A stretch of 64,000 nt of DNA from JAKSSE01 sp045597645. Its GTDB lineage: Bacteria; Bacillota; Clostridia; Lachnospirales; Lachnospiraceae. Below the pieces are notes generated by a model that was not told where the DNA came from, made no database searches, and saw only the letters and a list, made by a program, of their open reading frames with translations. Shown here piece after piece: positions 35,631 to 44,828 of this stretch. How positions within the stretch are numbered: the first letter of the stretch is position 1; the number at the start of each line of letters is the position of its first letter. The translations under genes and the position numbers were made by a program. Location of the stretch: the NCBI GenBank assembly GCA_045597645.1, contig JAZLKM010000020.1, positions 1 through 64,000 on the forward strand, in the 5' to 3' direction.

Positions 35631-36800
35631 GTGAAACTTACATTTGATAATTATCCAGAGATTAGTGCGGCAGAGATACAGGATGCGCTTAAGCTATGCG
35701 ATGAGCAGGTGCTGAAAGTGCTTCCGGATTTCACGGATTCATTCCAGAACGCATATAGTGAGAATGGATTCTACAAGCCAATACCAAATAATTACTGGAC
35801 CTGTGGATTTTGGACGGGGGAAGTGTGGCTGGCTTATGAGCATTGCAAGGATGAGAGATTAAAAGAGGCCGGAAAAATCCAAATAAAGAGTTTTCTCGAT
35901 AGAGTAAATAATAAAATCGAGGTTGACCATCACGACATGGGATTCCTATATTCACCGTCGTGTGTGGCTGGATATAAGCTTATAGGCAGTAAAGAGGGTC
36001 GTGAGGCAGCTATCAAAGCAGCAGACCAGCTTATTACTAGGTTCCATCCGGTGGGAGAATTCATTCAGGCTTGGGGGCCGATGGATGCACCTGAAAATTA
36101 CAGGCTTATTATTGATTGTCTTCTCAACCTTCCGCTTTTGTACTGGGCGTCAGAGGAGACCGGAGACAATAAATATAGAGATATTGCAGAAAAGCACATT
36201 CATACTGCAGTAGCGAATGTTGTCAGAGAAGATTACTCTACCTGGCATACTTTCTTCTTTAATATGGAGACTGGAGCACCAGACCACGGGGCGACCTGCC
36301 AGGGCTACAGGGATGGATCTGCATGGGCTAGAGGTCAGGCCTGGGGTGTTTATGGTATGGCTTTGGCCTACAGGTATACCAAACGTCAGGAGTACATAGA
36401 CCTCTTTAGAAATGTTACAGAGTATTTCTTGGAGCATCTCCCGCAGGATTTGATTCCATTCTGGGATCTCGAATTTACGGATGGAGATGACCAGCCACGC
36501 GACTCTTCATCAGCATCGATTGCGGCATGTGGTATGCTTGAAATGAGCAAGTACCTTGATGCGGATGAGGCGGAGCATTATAGAAAGATTGCCAGACGAA
36601 TATTAAAATCTGTATATGATAACTACGCAGTAAAGGACCTTAGCACTTCCAATGGATTGGTGCTTCATAGCACCTATTCTAATCACTCTCCATACAACAC
36701 CTGCAATCATTATGGCGTGGATGAATGCAACTCATGGGGTGATTATTTCTATATGGAAGCGTTGACTAGATTGGCAGGAGACTGGGAGCAGTATTGGTGA
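35631..36800 (+). CDS. Unsaturated glucuronyl hydrolase, GH88
   Basis: A 389-residue alpha6/alpha6-barrel enzyme that hydrates the double bond of unsaturated uronic acid at the non-reducing end of oligosaccharides produced by polysaccharide lyases. Residues D102 in 'DHHDMGFLYSPS' and D162 in 'RLIIDCLLNLPLLYWASEE' match the two catalytic aspartates of UGL, and 'GYRDGSAWARGQAWGVYGMA' is a strong family signature. GH105 is a related alternative but fits less well. No signal peptide is present. The GTG at 35631 lies 10 bases after GGGAGG, so I prefer it to a TTG at 35613. Confidence 0.88.
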   Translation: MKLTFDNYPEISAAEIQDALKLCDEQVLKVLPDFTDSFQNAYSENGFYKPIPNNYWTCGFWTGEVWLAYEHCKDERLKEAGKIQIKSFLDRVNNKIEVDHHDMGFLYSPSCVAGYKLIGSKEGREAAIKAADQLITRFHPVGEFIQAWGPMDAPENYRLIIDCLLNLPLLYWASEETGDNKYRDIAEKHIHTAVANVVREDYSTWHTFFFNMETGAPDHGATCQGYRDGSAWARGQAWGVYGMALAYRYTKRQEYIDLFRNVTEYFLEHLPQDLIPFWDLEFTDGDDQPRDSSSASIAACGMLEMSKYLDADEAEHYRKIARRILKSVYDNYAVKDLSTSNGLVLHSTYSNHSPYNTCNHYGVDECNSWGDYFYMEALTRLAGDWEQYW

Positions 36801-36804
36801 TATT

Positions 36805-37599
36805 ATGGCTGAACTAACATTAAAAATAGTAAATCAGAATGATGAAATACTGTGCCAGGCTACAGGCACAGACTTCGTGGACCTGGTGAATCTAGGGACA
36901 TACCATGAAGGAGACTGCATAGTATTAGAAAGCAGTGATAAAAATGTGCATCTGCATTATCAGGTGGACGATGCATTAGGCGATGCGCTGATTTACCTTA
37001 CAGACAATAAATTGATATATAAGATTCCTTTTGGAGAGAAGCGAGTAAGTATGTCTCCAAAGGTTTTTATGGGTGAAAAGCACTATCTTTTTGCAGAGCT
37101 CGCCAGAGATGATGAAATCTATATGTACAGAAATGTAGCACTTAATCCTGCAGATCAGCATTGGGATGTTCCGGCCTACCCTCACGCCACAGCTAATGTT
37201 GAGACCAGAGGGGAGAGCGTATTTGCTGCCAAAAATGCTATAGATGGTGTGCGAGCGAATCTGTCACATGGTGAATGGCCTTATGAGTCTTGGGGTATAA
37301 ATAGGCAGGATGACGCCAGAATGAGAGTTGATTTTGGTCGCGAGATTGAGACTGACAAAATCGTACTCTATACGCGTGCTGATTTCCCACATGACAATTG
37401 GTGGACGCAGGTTACGTTTGAGTTTTCCGACGGAAGTAGAGAGGTGTTTTCTCTGGAAAAGAGTGTAAGACCTCACGTGCTTACGTTTGAAAAGAAGAAA
37501 ATAACCTGGGTAGACTTTTGCGAATTAATAAAGGCCGATGATCCGTCACCGTTCCCAGCATTGACTCAGATAGAAGTGTACGGCAAAGATATAAGATAA
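36805..37599 (+). CDS. Protein with C-terminal F5/8C (discoidin)-like domain, function unknown
   Basis: A 264-residue protein. Residues about 120-264 resemble a galactose-binding-like F5/8C fold: 'RNVALNPADQHWD', 'FAAKNAIDGVRANLSHGEWP', 'MRVDFGREIETDKIVLYTRA'. The first 115 residues look beta-rich and may form a second sandwich. There is no signal peptide, which is odd for a carbohydrate-binding module of this kind, usually found in secreted enzymes. The gene starts four bases after GH88 and is followed 16 bases later by the DUF2264 gene, so it is in the operon. It may bind the imported oligosaccharide or an enzyme partner. Confidence 0.65.
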   Translation: MAELTLKIVNQNDEILCQATGTDFVDLVNLGTYHEGDCIVLESSDKNVHLHYQVDDALGDALIYLTDNKLIYKIPFGEKRVSMSPKVFMGEKHYLFAELARDDEIYMYRNVALNPADQHWDVPAYPHATANVETRGESVFAAKNAIDGVRANLSHGEWPYESWGINRQDDARMRVDFGREIETDKIVLYTRADFPHDNWWTQVTFEFSDGSREVFSLEKSVRPHVLTFEKKKITWVDFCELIKADDPSPFPALTQIEVYGKDIR

Positions 37600-37615
37600 T
37601 CAGTAGGAGCAGAAA

Positions 37616-39352
37616 ATGGCAACAATCCGTGATATAGCATCAAATTTAGATACAAAAAAAGACTTTCAGAATCTGATGCTTGCAATACTTAACCCGTTAA
37701 AGCCTCACTACAGTGAGCAGGGGGCAAGATTGCAGCTAGGTAGGACTATGGCTCATTACGACATAGGTTCGACTTGGATGGAAGCTTTTTCCAGACCCTT
37801 GTGGGCACTCGTTCCATTCTGGGCAGGCGGAGGAAGTGAACCCTGGTTTGAGGACATATATCGAAGAGGCTTGGCAGCAGGTACCAACCCTGATGGACCG
37901 GAATACTGGGGAGAGTGCTCGCCGTTTAACCAGAAATTCGTTGAGATGGCAGCTATTGCCTGTGGCATTATGTTTGCCCCGGAAAAGGTGTGGGAGCCCT
38001 TGACTGACGCTGAGAAGGACAATCTTGTTCAGTACCTTAACAAGATAAATGAGCACCCGTTACCGGTTTGCAACTGGATATTTTTTGCAATACTCGTAAA
38101 TATTGCTATGAAGCAGAAGGGCAGAAAATACAGCCCTGAGCTTCTTGAGCAGTACCTTGATGGAATAGACTCATTCTATATTGGTGATGGCTGGTACAGA
38201 GATGGAGATTCGAATCAAAAGGACTATTATATCTCTTTTGCAATTCACTATTATAGTCTGATTTATGCCAAGGTTATGGCTGATGAGGATCCTGAGCGCG
38301 CAAATAAATATAAGGAGCGCGCATGCATATTTGCACAACAGTTTATCTACTGGTTTGACGATAGCGGTGAAGCTATTCCTTTTGGACGATCACTTACCTA
38401 CAGATTCGCTCAGGTTAGCTTCTTTAGTGCTTGCCTTATTGCTGGCGTAGAGCCATTTTCTGTCGGTGTGATGAAGGGCCTTATAGCACGTCATTTGAAG
38501 AGCTGGATGGAAAAGCCTATTTTCGATAGAGATGATATATTGACTATAGGTTATGGATACCCGAATCTTACAATGGCAGAGAGGTACAATGCACCTGGCT
38601 CTCCGTATTGGAGCATGAAGACGTTTGCGTTCCTAATGCTTCCTAATGAGCATCCGTTTTGGAGTGTCAAGGCTGAGCCACTTCCGGATATGAAGCCGGA
38701 GTGCCCTATGCCTTGCGCAGATATGTTTGTATATCACTATGGTAACCATACCACGGCTTTCGCGCCAGGAGTGTACAGTAGGTTTGGACATGGTCAGATA
38801 GTCGCTAAGTATAGCAAATTTGCCTATGATACCAGGTTTTCAATTAGCATTGCCAAGTCAAGCTATGAGTTGCATGAAAATGCTCCGGACAGCATGCTAG
38901 CCTTCTGGATAAATGACTATGTGTATGTCCGCCGAATCTGTGAGGATAGTAAGATATCCCAAGAAGGAGTATGGTCAAAGTGGAGTCCATACCCGGGTAT
39001 AGAAGTAGAGACTACTGTCATTCCAGGACCAAATGGACATAAGCGTATACACAAGATAACCAGTGATATAGAGTGCGAGGCCTATGACTGTGGCTTCTCG
39101 ATAGATCGAGGAGATTATACAGAGGTAGACTTCTATTCGAAGGCAGAAGGGAACTTCTGTGAAGCTGGTAACAATACTACAAAGTGTAAGATTTCTGGTG
39201 AATCTGATAGCATGCCATCAGAAGGCTATTTGATAACAGCGGACCCAAACATGAACCTTTTGTATACAAAGACTGCTATCCCGTGTGTAAAATATTCTAT
39301 AAAGAGGGGACAGCAGATGCTGACAACAGAAGTTGAGGTTGAAGTGAAATAA
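37616..39352 (+). CDS. DUF2264-family protein, likely glycoside hydrolase acting on glucuronides
   Basis: A 578-residue cytoplasmic protein matching the DUF2264 pattern in its first 360 residues: 'LGRTMAHYDIGSTWMEAFSR', 'PLWALVPFWAGGG', 'GDGWYRDGDSNQKDYYISFA' and 'FGRSLTYRFAQVSFFSACL', which suggest an alpha-toroid barrel. The remaining part looks beta-rich. From memory, the CAZy family GH154, with beta-glucuronidase activity, contains proteins of this class; I could not verify this. Its place after GH88 supports action on uronic-acid oligosaccharides. It is the last gene of the locus, before a strong terminator. Confidence 0.75.
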   Translation: MATIRDIASNLDTKKDFQNLMLAILNPLKPHYSEQGARLQLGRTMAHYDIGSTWMEAFSRPLWALVPFWAGGGSEPWFEDIYRRGLAAGTNPDGPEYWGECSPFNQKFVEMAAIACGIMFAPEKVWEPLTDAEKDNLVQYLNKINEHPLPVCNWIFFAILVNIAMKQKGRKYSPELLEQYLDGIDSFYIGDGWYRDGDSNQKDYYISFAIHYYSLIYAKVMADEDPERANKYKERACIFAQQFIYWFDDSGEAIPFGRSLTYRFAQVSFFSACLIAGVEPFSVGVMKGLIARHLKSWMEKPIFDRDDILTIGYGYPNLTMAERYNAPGSPYWSMKTFAFLMLPNEHPFWSVKAEPLPDMKPECPMPCADMFVYHYGNHTTAFAPGVYSRFGHGQIVAKYSKFAYDTRFSISIAKSSYELHENAPDSMLAFWINDYVYVRRICEDSKISQEGVWSKWSPYPGIEVETTVIPGPNGHKRIHKITSDIECEAYDCGFSIDRGDYTEVDFYSKAEGNFCEAGNNTTKCKISGESDSMPSEGYLITADPNMNLLYTKTAIPCVKYSIKRGQQMLTTEVEVEVK

Positions 39353-39359
39353 ATGATTT

Positions 39360-39388
39360 GGCCGATGCAATTGCATCGGCCTTATTTT
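39360..39388 (+). terminator. Terminator of the GH88/DUF2264 operon
   Basis: A 22-base perfect palindrome (39360-39370 with 39371-39381) that can form a hairpin, followed by TTATTTT. Confidence 0.8.
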
Positions 39389-39449
39389 GTAAGAATGTCA
39401 AATAGCCATATATGATAAGTATGCAATGATAATCGCGAAAATGAAGTGG

Positions 39450-39478
39450 TTGAAAAAGTAGCTGATGGATAGTAGTAT
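39450..39478 (+). promoter_or_regulatory. Promoter of the GGDEF/EAL gene
   Basis: TTGAAA (39450-39455), 17-base spacer, TAGTAT (39473-39478), 42 bases before the start codon. Confidence 0.6.
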
Positions 39479-39519
39479 GAAATAGAATATGCTTTGGCCC
39501 ATACGAAGGGGGTATAAGT

Positions 39520-41196
39520 ATGAATGAGCATAGTAGTAAATTCTGGAATAGAGTGGGTGAATACTATCCAGAAATAATAAAGACGATATCAGAGCTTTCT
39601 CCCAGATCCTATATCTCGCTTACCGACATGGAGACGATGGAGACCTGGTGGTCTCAGCGTGCGCTGGATTTCTTTGGAGTGGAAGAGAATCTGACGAAGG
39701 TGGGGCATGAGAAGGTAAAGATAACCATACATCCAGATGATAAGGAGCCCTACAGGGAAGCTTGGCGCAACCGCATGAATGGTGTGGATTTAGATAAGAC
39801 CATAGAGTATCGCGTCGAGAGCCGAAAGGGGCATTACGATAGATTTTCCGCAAAGGCCAACATAATAACCGATGAAGTTGGTAATAAGAAGTATCTTCTA
39901 TCTTATTACAGGAACCATGGTATTGCGGAAGAGGTTGACTCTGTCACTGGCCTTCATAGTGAGAAGACGTTGTCTGAAAAAATGCGTGAGTACATCGCTA
40001 CAGGTACTCGAGCTGTGATTGTAAAAATAGGTCTGAATCAGTTTAGTCGAATGAACGTGTTATATGGCGGTGACTATGCTGATGATATTTTAAGTGCTGT
40101 GTCTGAACAGCTGATAGCAAATAAGACGGACAAAGGCTTTGCATACAGAATGCAGGGGGCAAAGTTTGCAATATGCTATGACGATATCTCAAGGGATGAG
40201 CTTCAGAATATATACAATAATATAGTATACGCCCTTGCGAATAAGGTAGAGATAGATGGGAAAAAAGTTCCGCTTAAGATATCTGGAGGAGCTGTTAGGC
40301 TCGAGCCTAATATGACTGATACCAATGGTATTAGAAGCCGAATGACATATGCACTTGAGCACTCAAGGTATTCTCATCATGGCGAACTTGTCATGTTTAA
40401 TGATGAGGTATGTGGTAACAATGCGGATAAGCTTGATCTTGTTAGTATCATACATCAGAGTGCAGTAGACGATTTTGATGGATTTTTCCTGTGCTATCAG
40501 CCTATAGTAGATACAAATACTGACAGAATTAAAGGTATGGAAGCACTCATTAGGTGGAAGAGAGAGCCTTATGGTCAGGTGCCACCTAATGTATTTATAG
40601 ATTGGCTTGAGGATGATGCATGCATATTTGACTTGGGCAATTGGATTCTTGAGACAGCACTTGAAGATTGCAAGAAAATTGCAGCGATGGATAGCGAATT
40701 CTTCGTAAATGTAAATGTATGCGCGGCGCAGCTTGAGCATCCGGAATTTAGAAATCGAGTGCTCTCAGCTGTAAAAAAGGCAAATGTGAAGCCTAGTCTC
40801 CTTTGCTTAGAGCTTACAGAGCGATGCAGAAATCTTGATGTAGTATTTCTCAGACAGGAGATCGAGTTCTTCAGGGCAAATGGAATAAAGATAGCGCTTG
40901 ATGATTTTGGAACGGGTGGATCATCTCTCAGCGTAGCTTTGGACCTGCCGCTTGATGAAGTAAAAATAGATATGTCCTTTATAAGGGGGATAGTGGACAA
41001 GCCTGCTAATCAGGCCATGGTCAAGTATGTAGTTGATTTTTCTAATAATATAAATGTGGAAATATGCCTCGAGGGTGTGGAGGACGAGACTACGAGAGAC
41101 CATCTGATACAGTATGGCGCAACATGGTTCCAAGGCTACTACTATTCAAAGCCTGTGCCTGTAGATGAATTCGAAATATTAATGAAGAATAGGTAA
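39520..41196 (+). CDS. Cyclic-di-GMP phosphodiesterase with PAS-like and degenerate GGDEF domains
   Basis: A 558-residue soluble protein. Residues 25-135 look like a PAS domain. Residues 140-300 are a GGDEF domain whose signature is degraded to QGAKF (212-216), so it should not make c-di-GMP. The EAL domain (about 310-555) is intact: E-A-L at 341-343, 'ELTERCRNLD', 'IALDDFGTGGSSLSVALDLP', 'VKIDMSFI' and 'CLEGVEDE' are all present, predicting hydrolysis of c-di-GMP. The degenerate domain may bind GTP as a regulator. It has its own promoter and is followed two bases later by the TraX-like gene. Confidence 0.9.
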   Translation: MNEHSSKFWNRVGEYYPEIIKTISELSPRSYISLTDMETMETWWSQRALDFFGVEENLTKVGHEKVKITIHPDDKEPYREAWRNRMNGVDLDKTIEYRVESRKGHYDRFSAKANIITDEVGNKKYLLSYYRNHGIAEEVDSVTGLHSEKTLSEKMREYIATGTRAVIVKIGLNQFSRMNVLYGGDYADDILSAVSEQLIANKTDKGFAYRMQGAKFAICYDDISRDELQNIYNNIVYALANKVEIDGKKVPLKISGGAVRLEPNMTDTNGIRSRMTYALEHSRYSHHGELVMFNDEVCGNNADKLDLVSIIHQSAVDDFDGFFLCYQPIVDTNTDRIKGMEALIRWKREPYGQVPPNVFIDWLEDDACIFDLGNWILETALEDCKKIAAMDSEFFVNVNVCAAQLEHPEFRNRVLSAVKKANVKPSLLCLELTERCRNLDVVFLRQEIEFFRANGIKIALDDFGTGGSSLSVALDLPLDEVKIDMSFIRGIVDKPANQAMVKYVVDFSNNINVEICLEGVEDETTRDHLIQYGATWFQGYYYSKPVPVDEFEILMKNR

Positions 41197-41204
41197 GGAT
41201 GAAA

Positions 41205-42218
41205 ATGGAGACAGAAAAGAAGGGTATTACAGGCAGTTCTATTAAAATTATTGCAATTGTTGCAATGCTTATCGACCATATCGCTGCTGCGCTCATAACC
41301 AGAGTGCTTATCGATAACGGACTAGGCACCTTAGATGCAACTGATCCCACAGCTTATGCGTCATGGATGTCACAAAATGGTGCCCTTTATGGCCTGATGA
41401 TGGTCATGAGATGTATAGGAAGATTAGGCTTTCCTATCTTCTGCTTTCTTCTGGTTGAGGGATTCCAGAAGACTAGCAATAGGTTGAAGTATGCAATGAG
41501 GCTAGCTCTTTTTGCGCTTATCTCTGAGATACCGTTTGACTTGGCAATCTCAGGAACTTGGCTTGAGTTTGGATATCAAAATGTATTTTTCACATTGCTT
41601 TTGGGTATGCTGGCAATCTGGGGCATATATTTTGTTACTGAAGCTAAGCCTGCAAAGCCACTTATTATTGCTTCTTATGTGGTTGGTATTTTAGCACCAT
41701 CGGCCTACGTAGCATATGAGATACATGGCTCCATAGTAGAGGTTGTAGCCGTAGTATCAGATATGATTGGTGAGGCTGTCACCATGCCGGCATCTACGTT
41801 CTACGTAATGTGGGCAGTATTTGCAGCAATTATTTTGATTTTCTTTACTATTTTCCGCATCAAGGCTGGTGAGGAAAAGGCATGGAAAGTCTTTGGAAGC
41901 ATGAGTGTAATAGCTATTGCAATGATTCTGGCGACCGTGCTAAAGACAGACTATGCAGGCGGTGGTGTATTAACCATAGCAGTTATGTATCTGTTTAGGA
42001 AAAAGCGAGTACTTTCAGCTGCGGCAGGATGCATAGTGCTTACCATAATGAGTTCAATTGAAGCCTTTGCATTCTTGACCTTGATTCCGATTGCAAAATA
42101 TAATGGAAAGCGTGGACTTAAGATGAAATATTTCTTCTACGCGTTCTATCCGGGACATCTTCTGATAATCTGGCTCATTTGCTTTGCGATGGGACTAGGT
42201 AGTATATCTACATTATAA
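41205..42218 (+). CDS. TraX-family integral membrane protein
   Basis: A 337-residue polytopic membrane protein with about eight or more helices. The opening 'SSIKIIAIVAMLIDHIAAAL', the 'RCIGRLGFPIFCFLLVEGFQ' segment and 'RLALFALISEIPFDLAISGT' are typical of TraX proteins; the F-plasmid member N-acetylates pilin. Chromosomal relatives in Firmicutes probably acetylate a surface or envelope substrate. The ATG at 41205 is six bases from TAAGGA and is preferred to the ATG at 41199. It is co-transcribed with the EAL protein, which raises but does not prove a link to surface behaviour. Two hairpins with T-runs follow. Confidence 0.82.
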   Translation: METEKKGITGSSIKIIAIVAMLIDHIAAALITRVLIDNGLGTLDATDPTAYASWMSQNGALYGLMMVMRCIGRLGFPIFCFLLVEGFQKTSNRLKYAMRLALFALISEIPFDLAISGTWLEFGYQNVFFTLLLGMLAIWGIYFVTEAKPAKPLIIASYVVGILAPSAYVAYEIHGSIVEVVAVVSDMIGEAVTMPASTFYVMWAVFAAIILIFFTIFRIKAGEEKAWKVFGSMSVIAIAMILATVLKTDYAGGGVLTIAVMYLFRKKRVLSAAAGCIVLTIMSSIEAFAFLTLIPIAKYNGKRGLKMKYFFYAFYPGHLLIIWLICFAMGLGSISTL

Positions 42219-42236
42219 AAATTAAAAGATATCCTG

Positions 42237-42292
42237 TGAGCTGTAGCTCAGGGGCAGTTTTTTGGCAGGAGTAAGGACTTCTGCCTTTTTTT
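42237..42292 (+). terminator. Tandem terminators after the TraX gene
   Basis: The first hairpin (42237-42242 with 42245-42250) is followed by T6 at 42258-42263. The second (42264-42271 with 42278-42285, one G-U pair) is followed by T7 at 42286-42292. The second ends only five bases before the next gene's start codon. Confidence 0.8.
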
Positions 42293-42297
42293 AAACA

Positions 42298-43776
42298 ATG
42301 AATAAATCAAGACAGTATTCAATTAGAAAAAAGATGGCGACAATGTTGGCAGTGGCAGCACTGCCTCTTTTTGCTATCAACGTATATCTGCTTATGTCTA
42401 TAAGAGGTTTCACGCAGGTGTACAGGGGTATAGTATCTAATATGGTAGTAGCTAACGACTACAACCTTAATTTTAAGGAGTCGATCGATGAGAGCTGCTA
42501 CAAGCTGGTTGTAGGATATACTACTTTTGAGGATATTGATAATGACACTGAGCTTGTGAGCCCATACACCTTGATTTATAAATTCAGAAGAGATATTAAC
42601 GGCCTTCGTAAAAGCACAGATGACGCAAGATCAAAAATGTGGCTGAGCAGTATATGGACTAACCTGGATTCTCTGGAGCATAGAATTAATGACATTGAGA
42701 ATAATATGAAGGTTGGTGGCCGATATGATGAGAATCTCGATATGCTTGACAATAGTGTATATATGCTGACAGAGCTCATTCAGGATGATATACAGCAGTA
42801 TATATACTGCCAGGCATCTAACATGGGCGAGATACAGAGCAGCCTAGACACCAGAGAAGTGTATTTTCTGATATCCTCTGGACTCATGCTGGCTGCAATC
42901 GTGGCAATGATCATTATGATAGTAGCCAATATTTCCAGAAGCGTTACCAAGCCCATAGATGAGCTGGTAGATGTTACTGAGAAGGTGGCGGCAGGAGATC
43001 TGTCAATCCGCGCAGACAATCGGTCCGAGGACGAGCTGGGCAGACTCTCCAGATCGTTCAATAACATGACGGATGTTATTGAGAAAATGATGATTCAGAT
43101 AAAAGAGGATGAGCATAAGATGCGTAATACGGAGATCAGACTGCTGCAGGAGCAGATCAATCCCCATTTTCTGTATAATGCTCTGGATACTATTGTATGG
43201 CTTATCGAGGTAGGCGAGGACGAGAAGGCCACCAATATGGTTATGTCCCTGTCTGAATTTTTCAAGCTGGTACTAAGCCATGGCAAGGAGTCCATTTCTA
43301 TTCGCGATGAGGAGCTGCATGTCAGAAGCTACCTGGAGATACAGCAGATACGATACGCGGACATTATGGACTATGACATAGATATAGATCCTAAGATATA
43401 TGATTATAAAATACTTAAGCTGACCTTACAGCCAATCGTGGAAAATGCACTCTATCACGGCATTAAGTATATGCGTGCCAAGGGTCATATTTCAGTGAAG
43501 GGCACTATGGTGGATGGCGACATACATCTGGTAGTTACTGACGATGGAGTAGGAATGGACGAGGCGACTCTAGAGCAGCTGCGATACACGATATCGAAAC
43601 CCTGCAAGGATGGAGACGAGGGCTTTGGTCTGGCCAATGTTAATGAGCGTATTCGCATCAACTTTGGCGAAAAATATGGCATGCAGATACAGTCCAAGGA
43701 GGGCGAGGGCACTACAGTGACAGTGGTGATACCTGCTTGGTATACAATGGGAGGGGCGGCACATGAGGAAAAGTAA
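42298..43776 (+). CDS. Sensor histidine kinase of a sugar-sensing three-gene unit
   Basis: A 492-residue membrane kinase. Helices near residues 14-32 and 188-212 flank an extracytoplasmic region of about 150 residues that looks helical. HAMP follows ('SVTKPIDELVDVTEKVAAGD'), then 'LLQEQINPHFLYNALDTIVW' and ATPase boxes ('TLQPIVENALYHGI', 'DDGVGMDEATL', 'EGFGLANVNERI'), the LytS/YesM pattern. Its helical periplasmic part could dock onto the membrane-anchored binding protein encoded next, whose gene overlaps it by 14 bases. The start lacks a ribosome site and sits right behind a terminator, so how it is expressed is unclear. Confidence 0.9.
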   Translation: MNKSRQYSIRKKMATMLAVAALPLFAINVYLLMSIRGFTQVYRGIVSNMVVANDYNLNFKESIDESCYKLVVGYTTFEDIDNDTELVSPYTLIYKFRRDINGLRKSTDDARSKMWLSSIWTNLDSLEHRINDIENNMKVGGRYDENLDMLDNSVYMLTELIQDDIQQYIYCQASNMGEIQSSLDTREVYFLISSGLMLAAIVAMIIMIVANISRSVTKPIDELVDVTEKVAAGDLSIRADNRSEDELGRLSRSFNNMTDVIEKMMIQIKEDEHKMRNTEIRLLQEQINPHFLYNALDTIVWLIEVGEDEKATNMVMSLSEFFKLVLSHGKESISIRDEELHVRSYLEIQQIRYADIMDYDIDIDPKIYDYKILKLTLQPIVENALYHGIKYMRAKGHISVKGTMVDGDIHLVVTDDGVGMDEATLEQLRYTISKPCKDGDEGFGLANVNERIRINFGEKYGMQIQSKEGEGTTVTVVIPAWYTMGGAAHEEK

Positions 43777-44821
43777 GAAGCACCCTTTCTGGACGTGGCA
43801 GAAAATGCTGCTGGTGATTCTGGGGTCTGTAGTAGTGCTCACAATGGCTTTTAATCTGTATGTATTCGCACCTAGCAGGCTTAGGGGATTATATGAGTCA
43901 CCCCACGTCTCGACAGATGAGGATGAGCTGATTCGGGTTGGATTCGCACAGGTTGGCTCAGAGTCAGTGTGGAGGACAGCCAATACGAAGTCAATCCAGA
44001 ATACGCTGACAGAGGAGAATGGCTTTCTGCTGTTATTTTCCAACAGTAGACAGAAGCAGGAAAATCAGATAAAGACTATAAGAAAATTTATAGCGCAGGA
44101 TGTAGACTACATTGTGCTCTCGCCAGTGTCTGCAGATGGATGGGATATGGTTTTGTCTGAAGCCAAGACAGCTGGGATTCCGGTGATTATAGTTGATCGA
44201 ATGGTTAATGTGTCAGACAGGAGCTTATTTACAGCCTTCGTGGGCTCTGACATGTATAATGAGGGGCGCAAGGCAGGCAAGTGGCTTGAGGAATACTGCG
44301 ACGAGAATCATATTGAGAATGATAATCTGAATATACTGGTGCTGTCAGGGACAAAGGGCTCAACTGCGGAGACAGGTAGAAGTGCAGGCTTTAAGGAGAT
44401 ATGCAGAACTCACAGAAATTGGAGAGTTTTGGAGACTGTGGACGGTGATTTCACTACCTCAAAAGGTGCTGAGGTTATGAGCCAGATGCTGGAAAAGTAC
44501 AGTGACATAGATGTACTTGTATCACAAAATGACGATATGACATTTGGAGCAATTAGCGCTATGAATGACGCAGGTGTGACCTACGGTGCAGACGGCCAGG
44601 TGGCGATTGTCTCGTTTGATGGAACCAGAAGGGCACTTATAGCACTTAGGGACGGTGAGATTAACGCTGATGTAGAGTGTAATCCGTTCCAGGGCGAGTA
44701 CATAGCTGATATTATTAATGGGCTTGAGGCAGGCGAGGAAATAGAGAAAATTAATTATATAGATGAAAAGCTTTTTACAAAATATAATGTAAATGCATAC
44801 GTGGGTTCACGTAGCTATTAG
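43763..44821 (+). CDS. Membrane-anchored periplasmic-binding-like protein, probable co-sensor (XylFII-like role)
   Basis: A 352-residue protein with one N-terminal helix (about 13-33) and no lipobox, then a type I periplasmic binding domain: 'LIRVGFAQVGSESVWRTANT', 'VDYIVLSPVSADGWDMVLSE', 'VIIVDRMV', 'CNPFQGEYIADIINGLEAGE'. It is clearly related to the free binding protein at 46129 and to YtfQ. Placed between a kinase and a response regulator, it matches the arrangement of Clostridium XylFII-LytS-YesN, where the anchored protein reports the sugar to the kinase. Its first codons overlap the kinase gene. Confidence 0.85.
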   Translation: MRKSKKHPFWTWQKMLLVILGSVVVLTMAFNLYVFAPSRLRGLYESPHVSTDEDELIRVGFAQVGSESVWRTANTKSIQNTLTEENGFLLLFSNSRQKQENQIKTIRKFIAQDVDYIVLSPVSADGWDMVLSEAKTAGIPVIIVDRMVNVSDRSLFTAFVGSDMYNEGRKAGKWLEEYCDENHIENDNLNILVLSGTKGSTAETGRSAGFKEICRTHRNWRVLETVDGDFTTSKGAEVMSQMLEKYSDIDVLVSQNDDMTFGAISAMNDAGVTYGADGQVAIVSFDGTRRALIALRDGEINADVECNPFQGEYIADIINGLEAGEEIEKINYIDEKLFTKYNVNAYVGSRSY

Positions 44822-44828
44822 GAGATAT

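Noticed and set aside
35631..36800. GH105 rhamnogalacturonyl hydrolase
   Set aside because: Motifs around D102 and D162 and the RDGSAWARGQAW segment match GH88 more closely; GH105 remains a distant alternative.
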